From Gammaproteobacteria bacterium (lineage in GTDB: Bacteria; Pseudomonadota; Gammaproteobacteria; Xanthomonadales; Xanthomonadaceae): a stretch of 14,964 nucleotides of DNA. The notes beneath the pieces were generated by a model. That model searched no databases. It worked only from the letters and a program-made list of their open reading frames with translations, and was not told where the DNA came from. Positions 6,295 through 13,468 of the stretch are shown here, piece after piece. The position numbers and the translations under genes are program-made. Within the stretch, counting starts at the first letter, position 1; the number at the start of each line of letters is the position of its first letter. The stretch is from assembly GCA_025360985.1 (NCBI GenBank), contig JANYBA010000367.1:1-14964 (forward strand). The letters are read 5' to 3'.

Positions 6295-7305
6295 TCAGAG
6301 CGCCAGCCGCCAACGATCGCCGCCGGCGCGCTTGGCCTCGTAAAGCGCCGCATCGGCCTGGCTATACCATGTCGACCAACCGCCCGGGTCGCTGCAGAAG
6401 GTGCCACCGACGCTGACCGTCAGCTGCTTGTTGAGCAGGCTCGGCAAGCGCATGGAACGAACCGCCTCGATCAGGCCGAGGGCCCGGTTGGCGAGGTCGC
6501 CTTCGTCGACCACGCGCAGCACCAGGGCGAATTCGTCGCCGCCCAGGCGGCAAGGCAGGTCCATCGGTCCGGCGTGGCGACGCAATTCGTCGGCGACCGC
6601 GCGCAACGCCGAATCGCCGACGAGGTGGCCGCTGATGTCGTTGATGCGCTTGAAGGCGTCGATGTCCACCAGCAACACCGCCAGTTGTTCGCCGGCCAGC
6701 GGGTAACGGGACAATTCGTCGAGGAAGCGATACAGCCCGCGGCGATTGGCCAAGCCGGTGAGATCGTCGGAGCGCACAAGTTGCTGGGCGACGGACAACT
6801 CGCTGCGCGTCTGGCGCAGGCTGTCGAGCGTCTGCATCAGGTCTTCGTTGCGGCGCTTGAGGCTGAGCACGAGCTGGTGTTCGCCGGCGACCAGGTAGGC
6901 GAAGCTGCGCTGCATGAACTGGGCGACGATCACCGGCTCGCTCGTCAGCAGCGACTGGAACGCCGGCCGGGTGATTTCGTAGAGGGCTCCGGCGGTCTCC
7001 ACGACCGCGCTGGCATAGCGCCGGTGCTGGCCGATGAAGACCGACAACTCGCCGAAATACTGGCCGGGGCCGAGCACCTTGTCGCTTTGTCCGTCCTCGA
7101 AACTCAGGCGGACTTCACCGGTATCGATCAGGTACAGGCTTTGGCCAGCATCGCCGCGCCGGAACAGATGCTCGCCGGGAAGCGTCGCCTTGACGACGCC
7201 GACGCCGACCAGCATGTCGCGCTCGGCGGGCGTCAATCCGGTCGGCGAACGCGCCGCCGCGTCGCTGATCGATTCGCTGTTTCGATAGGTGTCGGCAGCT
7301 GGCAC
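6295..7305 (-). CDS. Cyclic-nucleotide-binding domain / GGDEF diguanylate cyclase
   Basis: The 336-residue protein begins with a CRP-type cNMP-binding domain (about 25-140). Its phosphate-binding cassette is intact: FGELS at 84-88 and R96-Y-A-S99. After a helical linker comes a GGDEF domain with DDLTGLANRR, the metal-binding stretch VDIDAFKRIND and an intact GGDEF at 255-259, so it should make c-di-GMP. The inhibitory-site Arg is missing: the RxxD position reads GPMD (246-249). This is the architecture of X. campestris XC_0249, whose cNMP domain binds cGMP and raises diguanylate cyclase activity, and which is linked to a class III cyclase gene as here. The start is a GTG at 7303-7305 with no good Shine-Dalgarno; an ATG at codon 31 is possible but would crowd the cNMP domain. 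A 22-bp palindrome lies 33 bases upstream. Confidence 0.9.
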   Translation of the reverse strand: MPAADTYRNSESISDAAARSPTGLTPAERDMLVGVGVVKATLPGEHLFRRGDAGQSLYLIDTGEVRLSFEDGQSDKVLGPGQYFGELSVFIGQHRRYASAVVETAGALYEITRPAFQSLLTSEPVIVAQFMQRSFAYLVAGEHQLVLSLKRRNEDLMQTLDSLRQTRSELSVAQQLVRSDDLTGLANRRGLYRFLDELSRYPLAGEQLAVLLVDIDAFKRINDISGHLVGDSALRAVADELRRHAGPMDLPCRLGGDEFALVLRVVDEGDLANRALGLIEAVRSMRLPSLLNKQLTVSVGGTFCSDPGGWSTWYSQADAALYEAKRAGGDRWRLAL

Positions 7306-7338
7306 GGCGATCGGGGGCTCGGGCGGGGATTCGAGTCT

Positions 7339-7360
7339 ACACCGGCCAATTGGCCGGTGT
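7339..7360. repeat. 22-bp perfect palindrome between aceA and the cNMP-GGDEF gene
   Basis: ACACCGGCC-AATT-GGCCGGTGT reads identically on both strands. As RNA it would form a 9-bp GC-rich stem with an AATT loop. No T run follows on either strand, so a standard Rho-independent terminator is unlikely. It could be an operator for a dimeric regulator of the GGDEF gene, or an mRNA stabiliser/attenuator between aceA and that gene. It lies 28 bases beyond the aceA stop. Confidence 0.85.
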
Positions 7361-7388
7361 CCGGGACCGCCGTGACCGGCTTGGCAGA

Positions 7389-8690
7389 TCAGGCGGCGCG
7401 TACCTCGGTTCCGTGAAACTGTTCCTCTTCCGTCGAACCCTTCAAGGCCGTCGTCGAGGACTGGCCGTTCTGGATGGCCTGGGTCACCGCGTCGAAATAG
7501 CCGGTGCCGACCTCGCGCTGGTGCTTGACCGCGGTGAAGCCGCGGTCGGCGGCGGCGAACTCGGATTCCTGCAGTTCAACGAAAGCGCTCATCTGCCGGC
7601 GCGCGTAACCGTGCGCCAGGTTGAACATCGAGTAGTTGAGCGCGTGGAAACCGGCCAGGGTAATGAACTGGAACTTGTAGCCCATCGCCGCCAGTTCGAC
7701 CTGGAAGCGGGCGATGGTGGCGTCGTCGAGGTTCTTCTTCCAGTTGAAACTCGGCGAGCAGTTGTAGGCCAGCATCTTGCCCGGGAATTTCGCGTGGATG
7801 GCCTCGGCGAACTTGCGCGCGAAGGCGAGGTCCGGCTTGCCGGTCTCGCACCAGACCAGGTCCGCGTACGGCGCGTAGGCCAGGCCGCGCGAGATCGCCT
7901 GGTCGATGCCGGCGCGGGTCTTGTAGAAACCCTCGACGGTGCGCTCGCCGGTGCAGAATGGCCGGTCATTCGGATCGATGTCGGACGTGAGCAGGTCGGC
8001 CGCTTCGGCGTCGGTGCGCGCCACCAGCAGGGTCGGCACGCCGCAGACATCCGCGGCCAGGCGCGCGGCGGCGAGCTTCTCGACGGCTTCGCGGGTCGGC
8101 ACCAGCACTTTGCCGCCCATGTGTCCGCATTTCTTGACGCTGGCGAGCTGGTCTTCGAAATGCACGCCGGCGGCGCCGGCTTCGATCATCGCCTTCATCA
8201 GTTCGAAGGCATTGAGCACGCCGCCGAAGCCGGCTTCGGCATCGGCGACGATCGGCTGAAGGAAATCGACGTCGCCGCCGCCTTCGGCCTGTTGGATCTG
8301 ATCGGCGCGCAGCAAGGTGTTGTTGATGCGCTTGACCACTTGCGGCACCGAGTTGGCCGGGTACAGCGACTGGTCCGGATACATTTCGCCGGCGACGTTG
8401 GCGTCGGCGGCCACCTGCCAGCCGGAAAGATAGATCGCCTTCAGGCCGGCCTTGACCTGCTGCATCGCCTGGTTGCCGGTGAGCGCGCCCAGCGCGTTGA
8501 CAAAGGCTTGGTCCCGCAGCGAGACCCACAACTTCTCGGCACCCAACCGGGCCAGCGAATGCTCGATGGCGACGGTGCCGCGCAGGCGTACCACGTCCTC
8601 GGCGCTGAAGGGTCGGGCGATGCCGGCCCAGCGCGGGTTTTGTTCCCAGTCGAGGCGCAGCTGTTCGGCGGAAAGCATCTGGGTGGTCAT
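7389..8690 (-). CDS. aceA: Isocitrate lyase
   Basis: The enzyme cleaves isocitrate to glyoxylate and succinate, the first step of the glyoxylate shunt used for growth on acetate and fatty acids. The 433-residue length matches the bacterial short form (about 434 in E. coli). The family signature KKCGHMGGK lies at 186-194 with catalytic C188. Other hallmarks are [14 protein letters not shown], the Mg-site region DADAGFGG-like (here ADAEAGFGG), [10 protein letters not shown] and the [10 protein letters not shown] segment. The start ATG is preceded by GAGGA seven bases upstream. It lies 43 bases downstream of aceB on the same strand, giving an aceB-aceA operon; the LysR gene upstream of aceB is the obvious candidate regulator. 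Confidence 0.97.
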   Translation of the reverse strand: MTTQMLSAEQLRLDWEQNPRWAGIARPFSAEDVVRLRGTVAIEHSLARLGAEKLWVSLRDQAFVNALGALTGNQAMQQVKAGLKAIYLSGWQVAADANVAGEMYPDQSLYPANSVPQVVKRINNTLLRADQIQQAEGGGDVDFLQPIVADAEAGFGGVLNAFELMKAMIEAGAAGVHFEDQLASVKKCGHMGGKVLVPTREAVEKLAAARLAADVCGVPTLLVARTDAEAADLLTSDIDPNDRPFCTGERTVEGFYKTRAGIDQAISRGLAYAPYADLVWCETGKPDLAFARKFAEAIHAKFPGKMLAYNCSPSFNWKKNLDDATIARFQVELAAMGYKFQFITLAGFHALNYSMFNLAHGYARRQMSAFVELQESEFAAADRGFTAVKHQREVGTGYFDAVTQAIQNGQSSTTALKGSTEEEQFHGTEVRAA

Positions 8691-8719
8691 GTTCGTATCC
8701 TCGGGTCAGGGAAGCTGGT

Positions 8720-8747
8720 TTAAGCAAGCTCGTTCAAGCAAGCTCGT
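8720..8747. repeat. 14-bp tandem duplication spanning the aceB stop codon
   Basis: Two adjacent 14-bp units, TTAAGCAAGCTCGT (8720-8733) and TCAAGCAAGCTCGT (8734-8747), differ at one base. On the minus strand the aceB codons for HELA and its TGA stop fall in the first-read copy. The second copy sits in the short aceB-aceA gap. It looks like a recent slippage duplication with no evident coding effect. Confidence 0.85.
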
Positions 8748-10350
8748 GGTAAGCGGACAGCGTCAGGAAATCGGCGAGTTCGTCGGCGCGGGTCAGTCGG
8801 TCGAGCAAGGCGATGGCGGCGTCGAGGCGATCGGCGCCCGGTAGCTTCATGCGGTCGGCGAGCTTGGCGGGCAGCGCCTGCAAGGCGCGGTCGAACAGCG
8901 CGAAATCGATCGGCGCGCCGTCGTCCAGGAACAGATCACCGTGGTGGAGCCATTGCCAGAGTTGGCTGCGGGAAATCTCCGCGGTTGCGGCGTCTTCCAT
9001 CAACCAATGGATCGGCACGCAGCCCTGGCCGTCCAGCCAGGCGGCGAGGTAGCGCACGCAGACCTCGACATTGCCGTCGAATCCGGCACGGGTGATGGTG
9101 CCGGCGCTCGGCGTGATGAGGATGTCCCGGCTCGCCTGCACGTCTTCGCGCAGGACACCGAGCTGGTTCGGCCCGGGCATGCCGGCGTCGAAGATTTCGC
9201 GCGCGATCGGGATCAGCGCCGGATGCGCGACCCAGGTGCCGTCGTGGCCGGCGCCGACCTCGCGGCGCTTGTCGGCGCGCACGCGCTCGAGCGCGCGCTC
9301 GTTGGCTTCGGCGTCGCCGCTGATCGGGATCTGCGCCGCCATGCCGCCCATGGCATGCGCGCCGCGCCGGTGGCAGGTCTTCACCAGCAATTCCGAATAC
9401 GCCTTGAGGAAGGGCTGCGTCATCGTCACCTGGCCGCGCTCGGGCAGGACTTTGTCGCGATGCTTCCGGAACGTCTTGAGATAGGAAAAAATGTAGTCCC
9501 AGCGCCCGCAGTTGAGCCCGGCAATGCGACCGCGCAGCGCGTGCAGGATTTCGTCCATTTCGAACGCCGCCGGCAACGTCTCGATCAGCACGGTCACTTT
9601 CATCGTGCCGATCGGAAGGCCAAGGCGGACCTCGAGGAAGGCCAGCACCTCGTCCCAGAGCACGGCTTCTTCCATGCGCTCGAGCTTGGGCAGGTAGAAG
9701 TACGGGCCGCGATCCTTCGCGTGCAGCGCCACCGCGTTGTGGAAGGCGAACAGGCCCAAGTCGAACAGAGATCCGGACATCGCGGCGCCATCGACGCGCA
9801 CGTGCTTTTCGTCGAGGTGCCAGCCGCGCGGCCGCACCATCAATACGGTCCTGGCGTCGGGCTTGAGCGTGTAGTGCTTGCTGCCGTCGGGCGCCATCCA
9901 GTCGAGCGTGCCAGCCACGGCCTTGCGCAGCGCGCGCTGGCCGGTGAGCAGGTTGTCCCAGGTTGGCGCGGTCGAATCCTCGAAGTCGGCCATGTAGCAA
10001 TTCGCGCCGGAGTTGAGCGCGTTGATCACCATCTTCGGATCGGTCGGCCCGGTGATCTCGACGCGACGATCGCGCAGGGCAGCGGGGATCTCGGCGATCC
10101 GCCAGTCACCTTCGCGGATCGCGCGGGTGTCGTCGCGGAAGTCGGGGAGCTCGCCGGCATCGAACCGAGCCTGTCGCGCGCGGCGCGCCGCCAGCCGCGC
10201 CTGCCGGACGGGCTCGAAGCGACGATGCAGCTCGGCGAGCAGGCCGAGGGCGGCCGGCGGCAGGAGTTCGTCCTGGCCTGGGAATCGCGGTGCCCGCAAT
10301 TCGAGGTCGCTGGCGGGATCGGCAGGCACGGACTGGGCGGTCAAGGTCAT
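8734..10350 (-). CDS. aceB: Malate synthase A
   Basis: The enzyme condenses glyoxylate with acetyl-CoA to malate, completing the glyoxylate shunt with aceA downstream. The 538 residues match malate synthase A (about 530) rather than the longer G form. The family signature GLNCGRWDYIFS has C281 and W284. GHDGTWVAHP with W373, and the N-terminal NCYMADFEDSTAPTW segment that shapes the TIM barrel, are also present. The C-terminal plug domain carries SRSQLWQW and ends AYHELA. The ATG at 10348-10350 is the natural start, although the Shine-Dalgarno is poor. The stop lies inside a 14-bp tandem repeat. Transcription presumably begins in the AT-rich region shared with the divergent LysR gene. Confidence 0.97.
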   Translation of the reverse strand: MTLTAQSVPADPASDLELRAPRFPGQDELLPPAALGLLAELHRRFEPVRQARLAARRARQARFDAGELPDFRDDTRAIREGDWRIAEIPAALRDRRVEITGPTDPKMVINALNSGANCYMADFEDSTAPTWDNLLTGQRALRKAVAGTLDWMAPDGSKHYTLKPDARTVLMVRPRGWHLDEKHVRVDGAAMSGSLFDLGLFAFHNAVALHAKDRGPYFYLPKLERMEEAVLWDEVLAFLEVRLGLPIGTMKVTVLIETLPAAFEMDEILHALRGRIAGLNCGRWDYIFSYLKTFRKHRDKVLPERGQVTMTQPFLKAYSELLVKTCHRRGAHAMGGMAAQIPISGDAEANERALERVRADKRREVGAGHDGTWVAHPALIPIAREIFDAGMPGPNQLGVLREDVQASRDILITPSAGTITRAGFDGNVEVCVRYLAAWLDGQGCVPIHWLMEDAATAEISRSQLWQWLHHGDLFLDDGAPIDFALFDRALQALPAKLADRMKLPGADRLDAAIALLDRLTRADELADFLTLSAYHELA

Positions 10351-10378
10351 GGCCCGACCATAGGCTTAAGGCCTGTCT

Positions 10379-10440
10379 TTGACAAAACAAATATTTGAAT
10401 GAATTTGATTAACATATGTTATAACTAGCCTAATCAATCG
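10379..10440. promoter_or_regulatory. AT-rich aceB/LysR divergent control region with a palindromic operator candidate
   Basis: The 120-base gap between aceB and the LysR gene contains a strikingly AT-rich block in an otherwise GC-rich window. It includes the perfect 12-bp palindrome TAACATATGTTA at 10410-10421; with the preceding T this satisfies the LysR T-N11-A motif (10409-10421). TTGACA occurs at 10379-10384 on the plus strand, but no good -10 follows at 17 bases. TATAAC at 10420-10425 is a possible plus-strand -10. On the minus strand TTGATT (10432-10437) precedes a TATGTT by 15 bases. Exact promoters cannot be fixed by eye; autoregulation and aceBA control by the LysR protein are likely. 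Confidence 0.55.
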
Positions 10441-10470
10441 CTTGGCCTAGAGCCTTCGACCTAATTCGAC

Positions 10471-11436
10471 ATGCCCTCGAAAACGGCTCCCCAGCGCTTC
10501 TACTACAAGAGCGATCGGCTCAAGCCGCTGCGGGCCTTTTGCCAGGCGGCGCGCCTGGGCTCGGTGTCCCGGGCCGCCGAGGCCCTGTTCCTGAGCCAGC
10601 CGGCGGTGACCCTGCAGCTGCAGGCCTTGGAACGGGACCTGGGCACGCGTTTGTTCGAGCGGATCGGTAGACGCCTGAGCCTGACCCGGGAAGGCGCCGC
10701 CCTGTACGAACTTGCACGGCCGCTGGTCGAGGGCATCGACGGCCTGGAAGGCGAGTTCCGCAGCCGGCTCAAGGGCCTGCAGGGCGGCGAATTGCACGTC
10801 GCCGCTGGCAGCTCGACCATCCTCTACCTGCTACCGCCGCTGGTGCAGGCCTTCAAGGCCGCCCACCCGGAGGTGCAACTGGTACTGCACAACGTCACCG
10901 GCCAGGACGGCCTCGGCTTGCTGCGTTCGGACGCCGTCGACCTCGCCGTCGGTTCGATGCTCGAGGTGCCTTCGGACCTGAGTTATGCCCCGGTCTATTC
11001 CTTCGACCCGATGCTGATCATGGCCAAGGGCCACCCGCTGGCGGCGAAAAATCCCTTGCGCCTGGAAGATCTTTCGCCGCACGGATTGATCCTGCCGCCC
11101 AAGCGCCTGACCACGTGGCGCCTGGTCGACCTGGTGTTCCAGCAACGACGCGTGCCCTATACGGTCGCGCTGGAAGTCGGCGGCTGGGAAGTGATCAAGC
11201 AATACGTGGCCATGGGCCTGGGCATCTCCATCGTCACCGGCATCTGCCTGACCGATGCCGACCGCGGCAAGCTCGACGCGCGCAATCTGCGCGAATACTT
11301 TCCACCGCGCAGTTATGGCGTGGTGGTGCGCAAGGGCAAGTTCCTGTCGCCGCAGGCGCGCGCCTTCGCCGACCTCGTCAAGCCCGGCGTGTTCGAGCGC
11401 AGCGACTATTTCGAGTCCGGTCATTCCGACCGCTGA
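10471..11436 (+). CDS. LysR-family transcriptional regulator, probably of aceBA
   Basis: This 321-residue protein has a standard LysR layout. The winged helix-turn-helix (about 18-77) contains the classic helix pair SVSRAAEALFLSQPAVTLQLQALERDLGTRLFER. A linker helix and a two-lobed effector-binding domain follow (about 100-300), starting ELHVAAGSSTILYLLPPLVQAFKAAHPEVQL and including GLGISIVTG. An 18-residue tail precedes the HTH. It is transcribed away from aceB across a short AT-rich region with a LysR-type T-N11-A palindrome. That layout suggests it binds there and regulates the glyoxylate shunt and itself; the effector is unknown. The ATG at 10471 keeps a short basic extension before the HTH; no strong Shine-Dalgarno is visible. 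Confidence 0.92.
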   Translation: MPSKTAPQRFYYKSDRLKPLRAFCQAARLGSVSRAAEALFLSQPAVTLQLQALERDLGTRLFERIGRRLSLTREGAALYELARPLVEGIDGLEGEFRSRLKGLQGGELHVAAGSSTILYLLPPLVQAFKAAHPEVQLVLHNVTGQDGLGLLRSDAVDLAVGSMLEVPSDLSYAPVYSFDPMLIMAKGHPLAAKNPLRLEDLSPHGLILPPKRLTTWRLVDLVFQQRRVPYTVALEVGGWEVIKQYVAMGLGISIVTGICLTDADRGKLDARNLREYFPPRSYGVVVRKGKFLSPQARAFADLVKPGVFERSDYFESGHSDR

Positions 11437-11439
11437 CCG

Positions 11440-12042
11440 CTAGACGCCGCGATTGCGCCCCTGGTACGGCGCAAACAGCGCGCGGATGCGCGCGGTGTCG
11501 GCGGCGAAGTCGTCACCGAGTTCGACCAGCGGACCGACGCCGAAGGTGTGGTTGGGGTAATGGAACCAGACGCAGCACACCGGCACGCCGGCGCGCTTGG
11601 CGATCCGCCAGTAGCCGGGCTTCCATTTCTCGACCTTGCGGCGCGTGCCCTCGGGCGAGAGCGCGAACCACATGCGTTCGCTGCTGCGCATCCGCTCGAC
11701 GACCTGTTCGACAACGCCACCGGGCGCGCTGCGATTGACCGGCATGCCGCCGAACTTGCGCAGCAGCCAGCCGAGCGGCCCCCGGAACAACTCCGCCTTG
11801 CCCATGAACACCACTTCGACGCCCATCGCGACCTTGGCGGCGATGCCCCAGACCACGTCCCAGCCGGAAGAATGTGGCGCGGCGATCACCACCATCTTGG
11901 GAAGGTCGGGCCAGTCACCGACGATAGTCCACCCGCCCAGTCGCAATACCATGCGGCCGATCCAGCGGGTCAAGGCGTTGCCGCCGCTCCGGGGCGCGTT
12001 CGGAGGCAGGCCCGGCACGCGATTCCGCGGCCGATCGTTCAC
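11440..12042 (-). CDS. PlsC-like lysophospholipid acyltransferase family protein
   Basis: The 200-residue protein carries both signature motifs of the 1-acyl-glycerol-3-phosphate acyltransferase (PlsC) superfamily. These are the catalytic HX4D, HSSGWD, at H57-D62 and the phosphate-binding SPEGTRR with E131-G-T-R134. GGMPVNR (98-104) fits the third motif. It should transfer an acyl chain to a lysolipid-type acceptor at the inner membrane; a hydrophobic stretch around 31-56 may associate with the membrane. The exact substrate is not readable, and it is shorter than typical PlsC. The start chosen is GTG at 12040-12042, which overlaps the arfB stop in a GTGA, so translation is probably coupled. 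The same frame is open upstream through arfB, but that part is compositional shadow. Confidence 0.85.
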   Translation of the reverse strand: MNDRPRNRVPGLPPNAPRSGGNALTRWIGRMVLRLGGWTIVGDWPDLPKMVVIAAPHSSGWDVVWGIAAKVAMGVEVVFMGKAELFRGPLGWLLRKFGGMPVNRSAPGGVVEQVVERMRSSERMWFALSPEGTRRKVEKWKPGYWRIAKRAGVPVCCVWFHYPNHTFGVGPLVELGDDFAADTARIRALFAPYQGRNRGV

Positions 12043-12464
12043 GCGTCGTGGCCCCACTGCTTGCCGCGCCGCTGCTTGACCACCGCTCGCACCTTCTTGC
12101 CGGTCAGGCGGCGTTCCTTCGAGGCCCGCGTCGGCCGCGTGGCGATGCGCGGCTTGGGCGGCACCAGCACCGACTGGATCATCGCCGCGAGTCGTTCGCG
12201 CGCGTCCTCGCGGTTGCGCTCCTGGGTGCGGAAACGCTGCGCGCTGATGACGATCACGCCGGCGTCGGTAATCCGGCGGTCGCGCCGCGCCAGCAGGCGC
12301 TGGCGCAGGGGCTCGCTCAAGGAAGGCGAATTGGCGGCGTCGAAGCGCAGCTCGACCGCGGTCGCGACCTTGTTGACGTTCTGCCCGCCCGGGCCGGTCG
12401 AACGCACGAAGCGCTCGACCAGTTCGTCGTCGGGGATGGCGATGTCGGCACGGATGGCGAGCAT
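12039..12464 (-). CDS. arfB: ArfB, alternative ribosome-rescue factor (peptidyl-tRNA hydrolase)
   Basis: ArfB (YaeJ) enters ribosomes stalled without a stop codon and hydrolyses peptidyl-tRNA. The 141 residues match the E. coli length of 140. The catalytic loop STGPGGQNVNKV has GGQ at 26-28, and the protein ends in a lysine/arginine-rich tail (TRASKERRLTGKKVRAVVKQRRGKQW) that in the family occupies the mRNA channel. The frame is open 25 codons upstream. The ATG at 12462-12464 is chosen because MLAIRADIAIPDDEL matches the family N-terminus. A minus-strand TAAGAT at 12491-12496 could be a -10 with a short leader. The stop overlaps the acyltransferase start by four bases. Confidence 0.93.
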   Translation of the reverse strand: MLAIRADIAIPDDELVERFVRSTGPGGQNVNKVATAVELRFDAANSPSLSEPLRQRLLARRDRRITDAGVIVISAQRFRTQERNREDARERLAAMIQSVLVPPKPRIATRPTRASKERRLTGKKVRAVVKQRRGKQWGHDA

Positions 12465-12541
12465 GGGCGAGTTCAAGGACGCGTACTGGCATCTTAGCAA
12501 GGCGGGCAGGTACCCTAGCGGCTCAAAACAGGGGATCACCG

Positions 12542-13435
12542 ATGAAAAACATGATTGCCGCCGCCGCGCTGGCCGGCGCGCTGTGGGCCGGCCCGGCGCT
12601 GGCGCAGGCCGATGCCAATGCCGACGGCCAACGCGCCGCGATGTTGAATGCGCTGCGCTACCAGGACGGGGAAATCGCCCTGTCCGATGCCAACGCCCAC
12701 TTGAACGTGCGGCCCGGGTTCCGCTTCCTCGGCCATGACGATTCGCGCAAGGTGCTGGAGCAACTCTGGGGCAATCCGCCGGACGACAGCGTGCTCGGCA
12801 TGCTGGTTCCGGACGACGCCGGCCTTGGCAGCGAGCACAGCTGGGCGGTGGTGCTCACCTATAGCGACGGGGACGGCCACGTTCCCGACGAGGACGCCGC
12901 CAAGATCGACTACGACGATTTGCTCAAGTCCATGAAAACGGACATCCACGACAGCAACGAGGAGCGCAAGAAAGCCGGATACAAAGGCATCGAACTGGTC
13001 GGCTGGGCGCAAGCGCCGCGTTACGACGCCACCGGCAAGCGCCTGTACTGGGCCAAGGAGCTGGCGTTCGAGGGCGAAGACGTCCATACCCTCAACTACG
13101 ACATCCGCGTGCTCAATCGCGAAGGCTTCCTGAGCATGAACGCGATCGCCGACATCGCCGACAAGCAGCGCGTGATCGCAGGCATGGAGCAGGTCTTGCC
13201 GATGGCCGAATTCGATTCCGGCCACCGCTATGCCGACTACAAGCCCGGCTCGGACAAGCTCGCCGCGTACGGGCTGGCGGCGTTGGTCGGCGGCGGCATC
13301 GCCGCCAAGACCGGCCTGCTGGCGAAGCTGGGCCTGATGTTGCTGGCACTCAAGAAATTCGTCGTATTGATCGTGCTCGGCATCGGCGCCTTCTTCAAGA
13401 AAATCTTCGGCAAGAAGGGCGGCACGGTCCAGTAA
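12542..13435 (+). CDS. DUF2167 family membrane-anchored protein
   Basis: The 297-residue protein has a Sec signal peptide (about 1-21, cleavage after ALA before QA). A conserved extracytoplasmic domain follows, with features recalled from DUF2167 proteins: the RYQDGEIALSDANAHLNV segment, GFRFLGHDDSRKVLEQLWGNPP, a YSDGDGHVPDEDAAKIDYDDLLKSMK stretch, and KRLYWAKELAFEGE. The C-terminus is hydrophobic at about 240-270 and 273-285 and ends in a basic tail (FFKKIFGKKGG), anchoring it in the inner membrane with most of the protein in the periplasm. Function is unknown. AGGGG at 12530-12534 serves as the ribosome binding site. It is divergent from arfB and convergent with tatD, standing as a single gene. 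No clear promoter was seen in the 77-base gap. Confidence 0.85.
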   Translation: MKNMIAAAALAGALWAGPALAQADANADGQRAAMLNALRYQDGEIALSDANAHLNVRPGFRFLGHDDSRKVLEQLWGNPPDDSVLGMLVPDDAGLGSEHSWAVVLTYSDGDGHVPDEDAAKIDYDDLLKSMKTDIHDSNEERKKAGYKGIELVGWAQAPRYDATGKRLYWAKELAFEGEDVHTLNYDIRVLNREGFLSMNAIADIADKQRVIAGMEQVLPMAEFDSGHRYADYKPGSDKLAAYGLAALVGGGIAAKTGLLAKLGLMLLALKKFVVLIVLGIGAFFKKIFGKKGGTVQ

Positions 13436-13444
13436 GACCCGGTC

Positions 13445-13468
13445 GATCAGATCGGCAGGATCAGATCG
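13445..13468. repeat. 10-bp direct repeat at the tatD stop codon
   Basis: GATCAGATCG occurs at 13445-13454 and again at 13459-13468, a 14-base period. The second copy contains the tatD stop (13461-13463 on the minus strand); the first lies in the 25-base gap to the DUF2167 gene. No terminator hairpin is obvious in this convergent gap. Confidence 0.75.

Noticed and set aside
12043..12492. Possible N-terminal extension of the acyltransferase through arfB
   Set aside because: The upstream part is arginine-rich shadow of arfB. The GTG overlapping the arfB stop gives a normal PlsC-like N-terminus.
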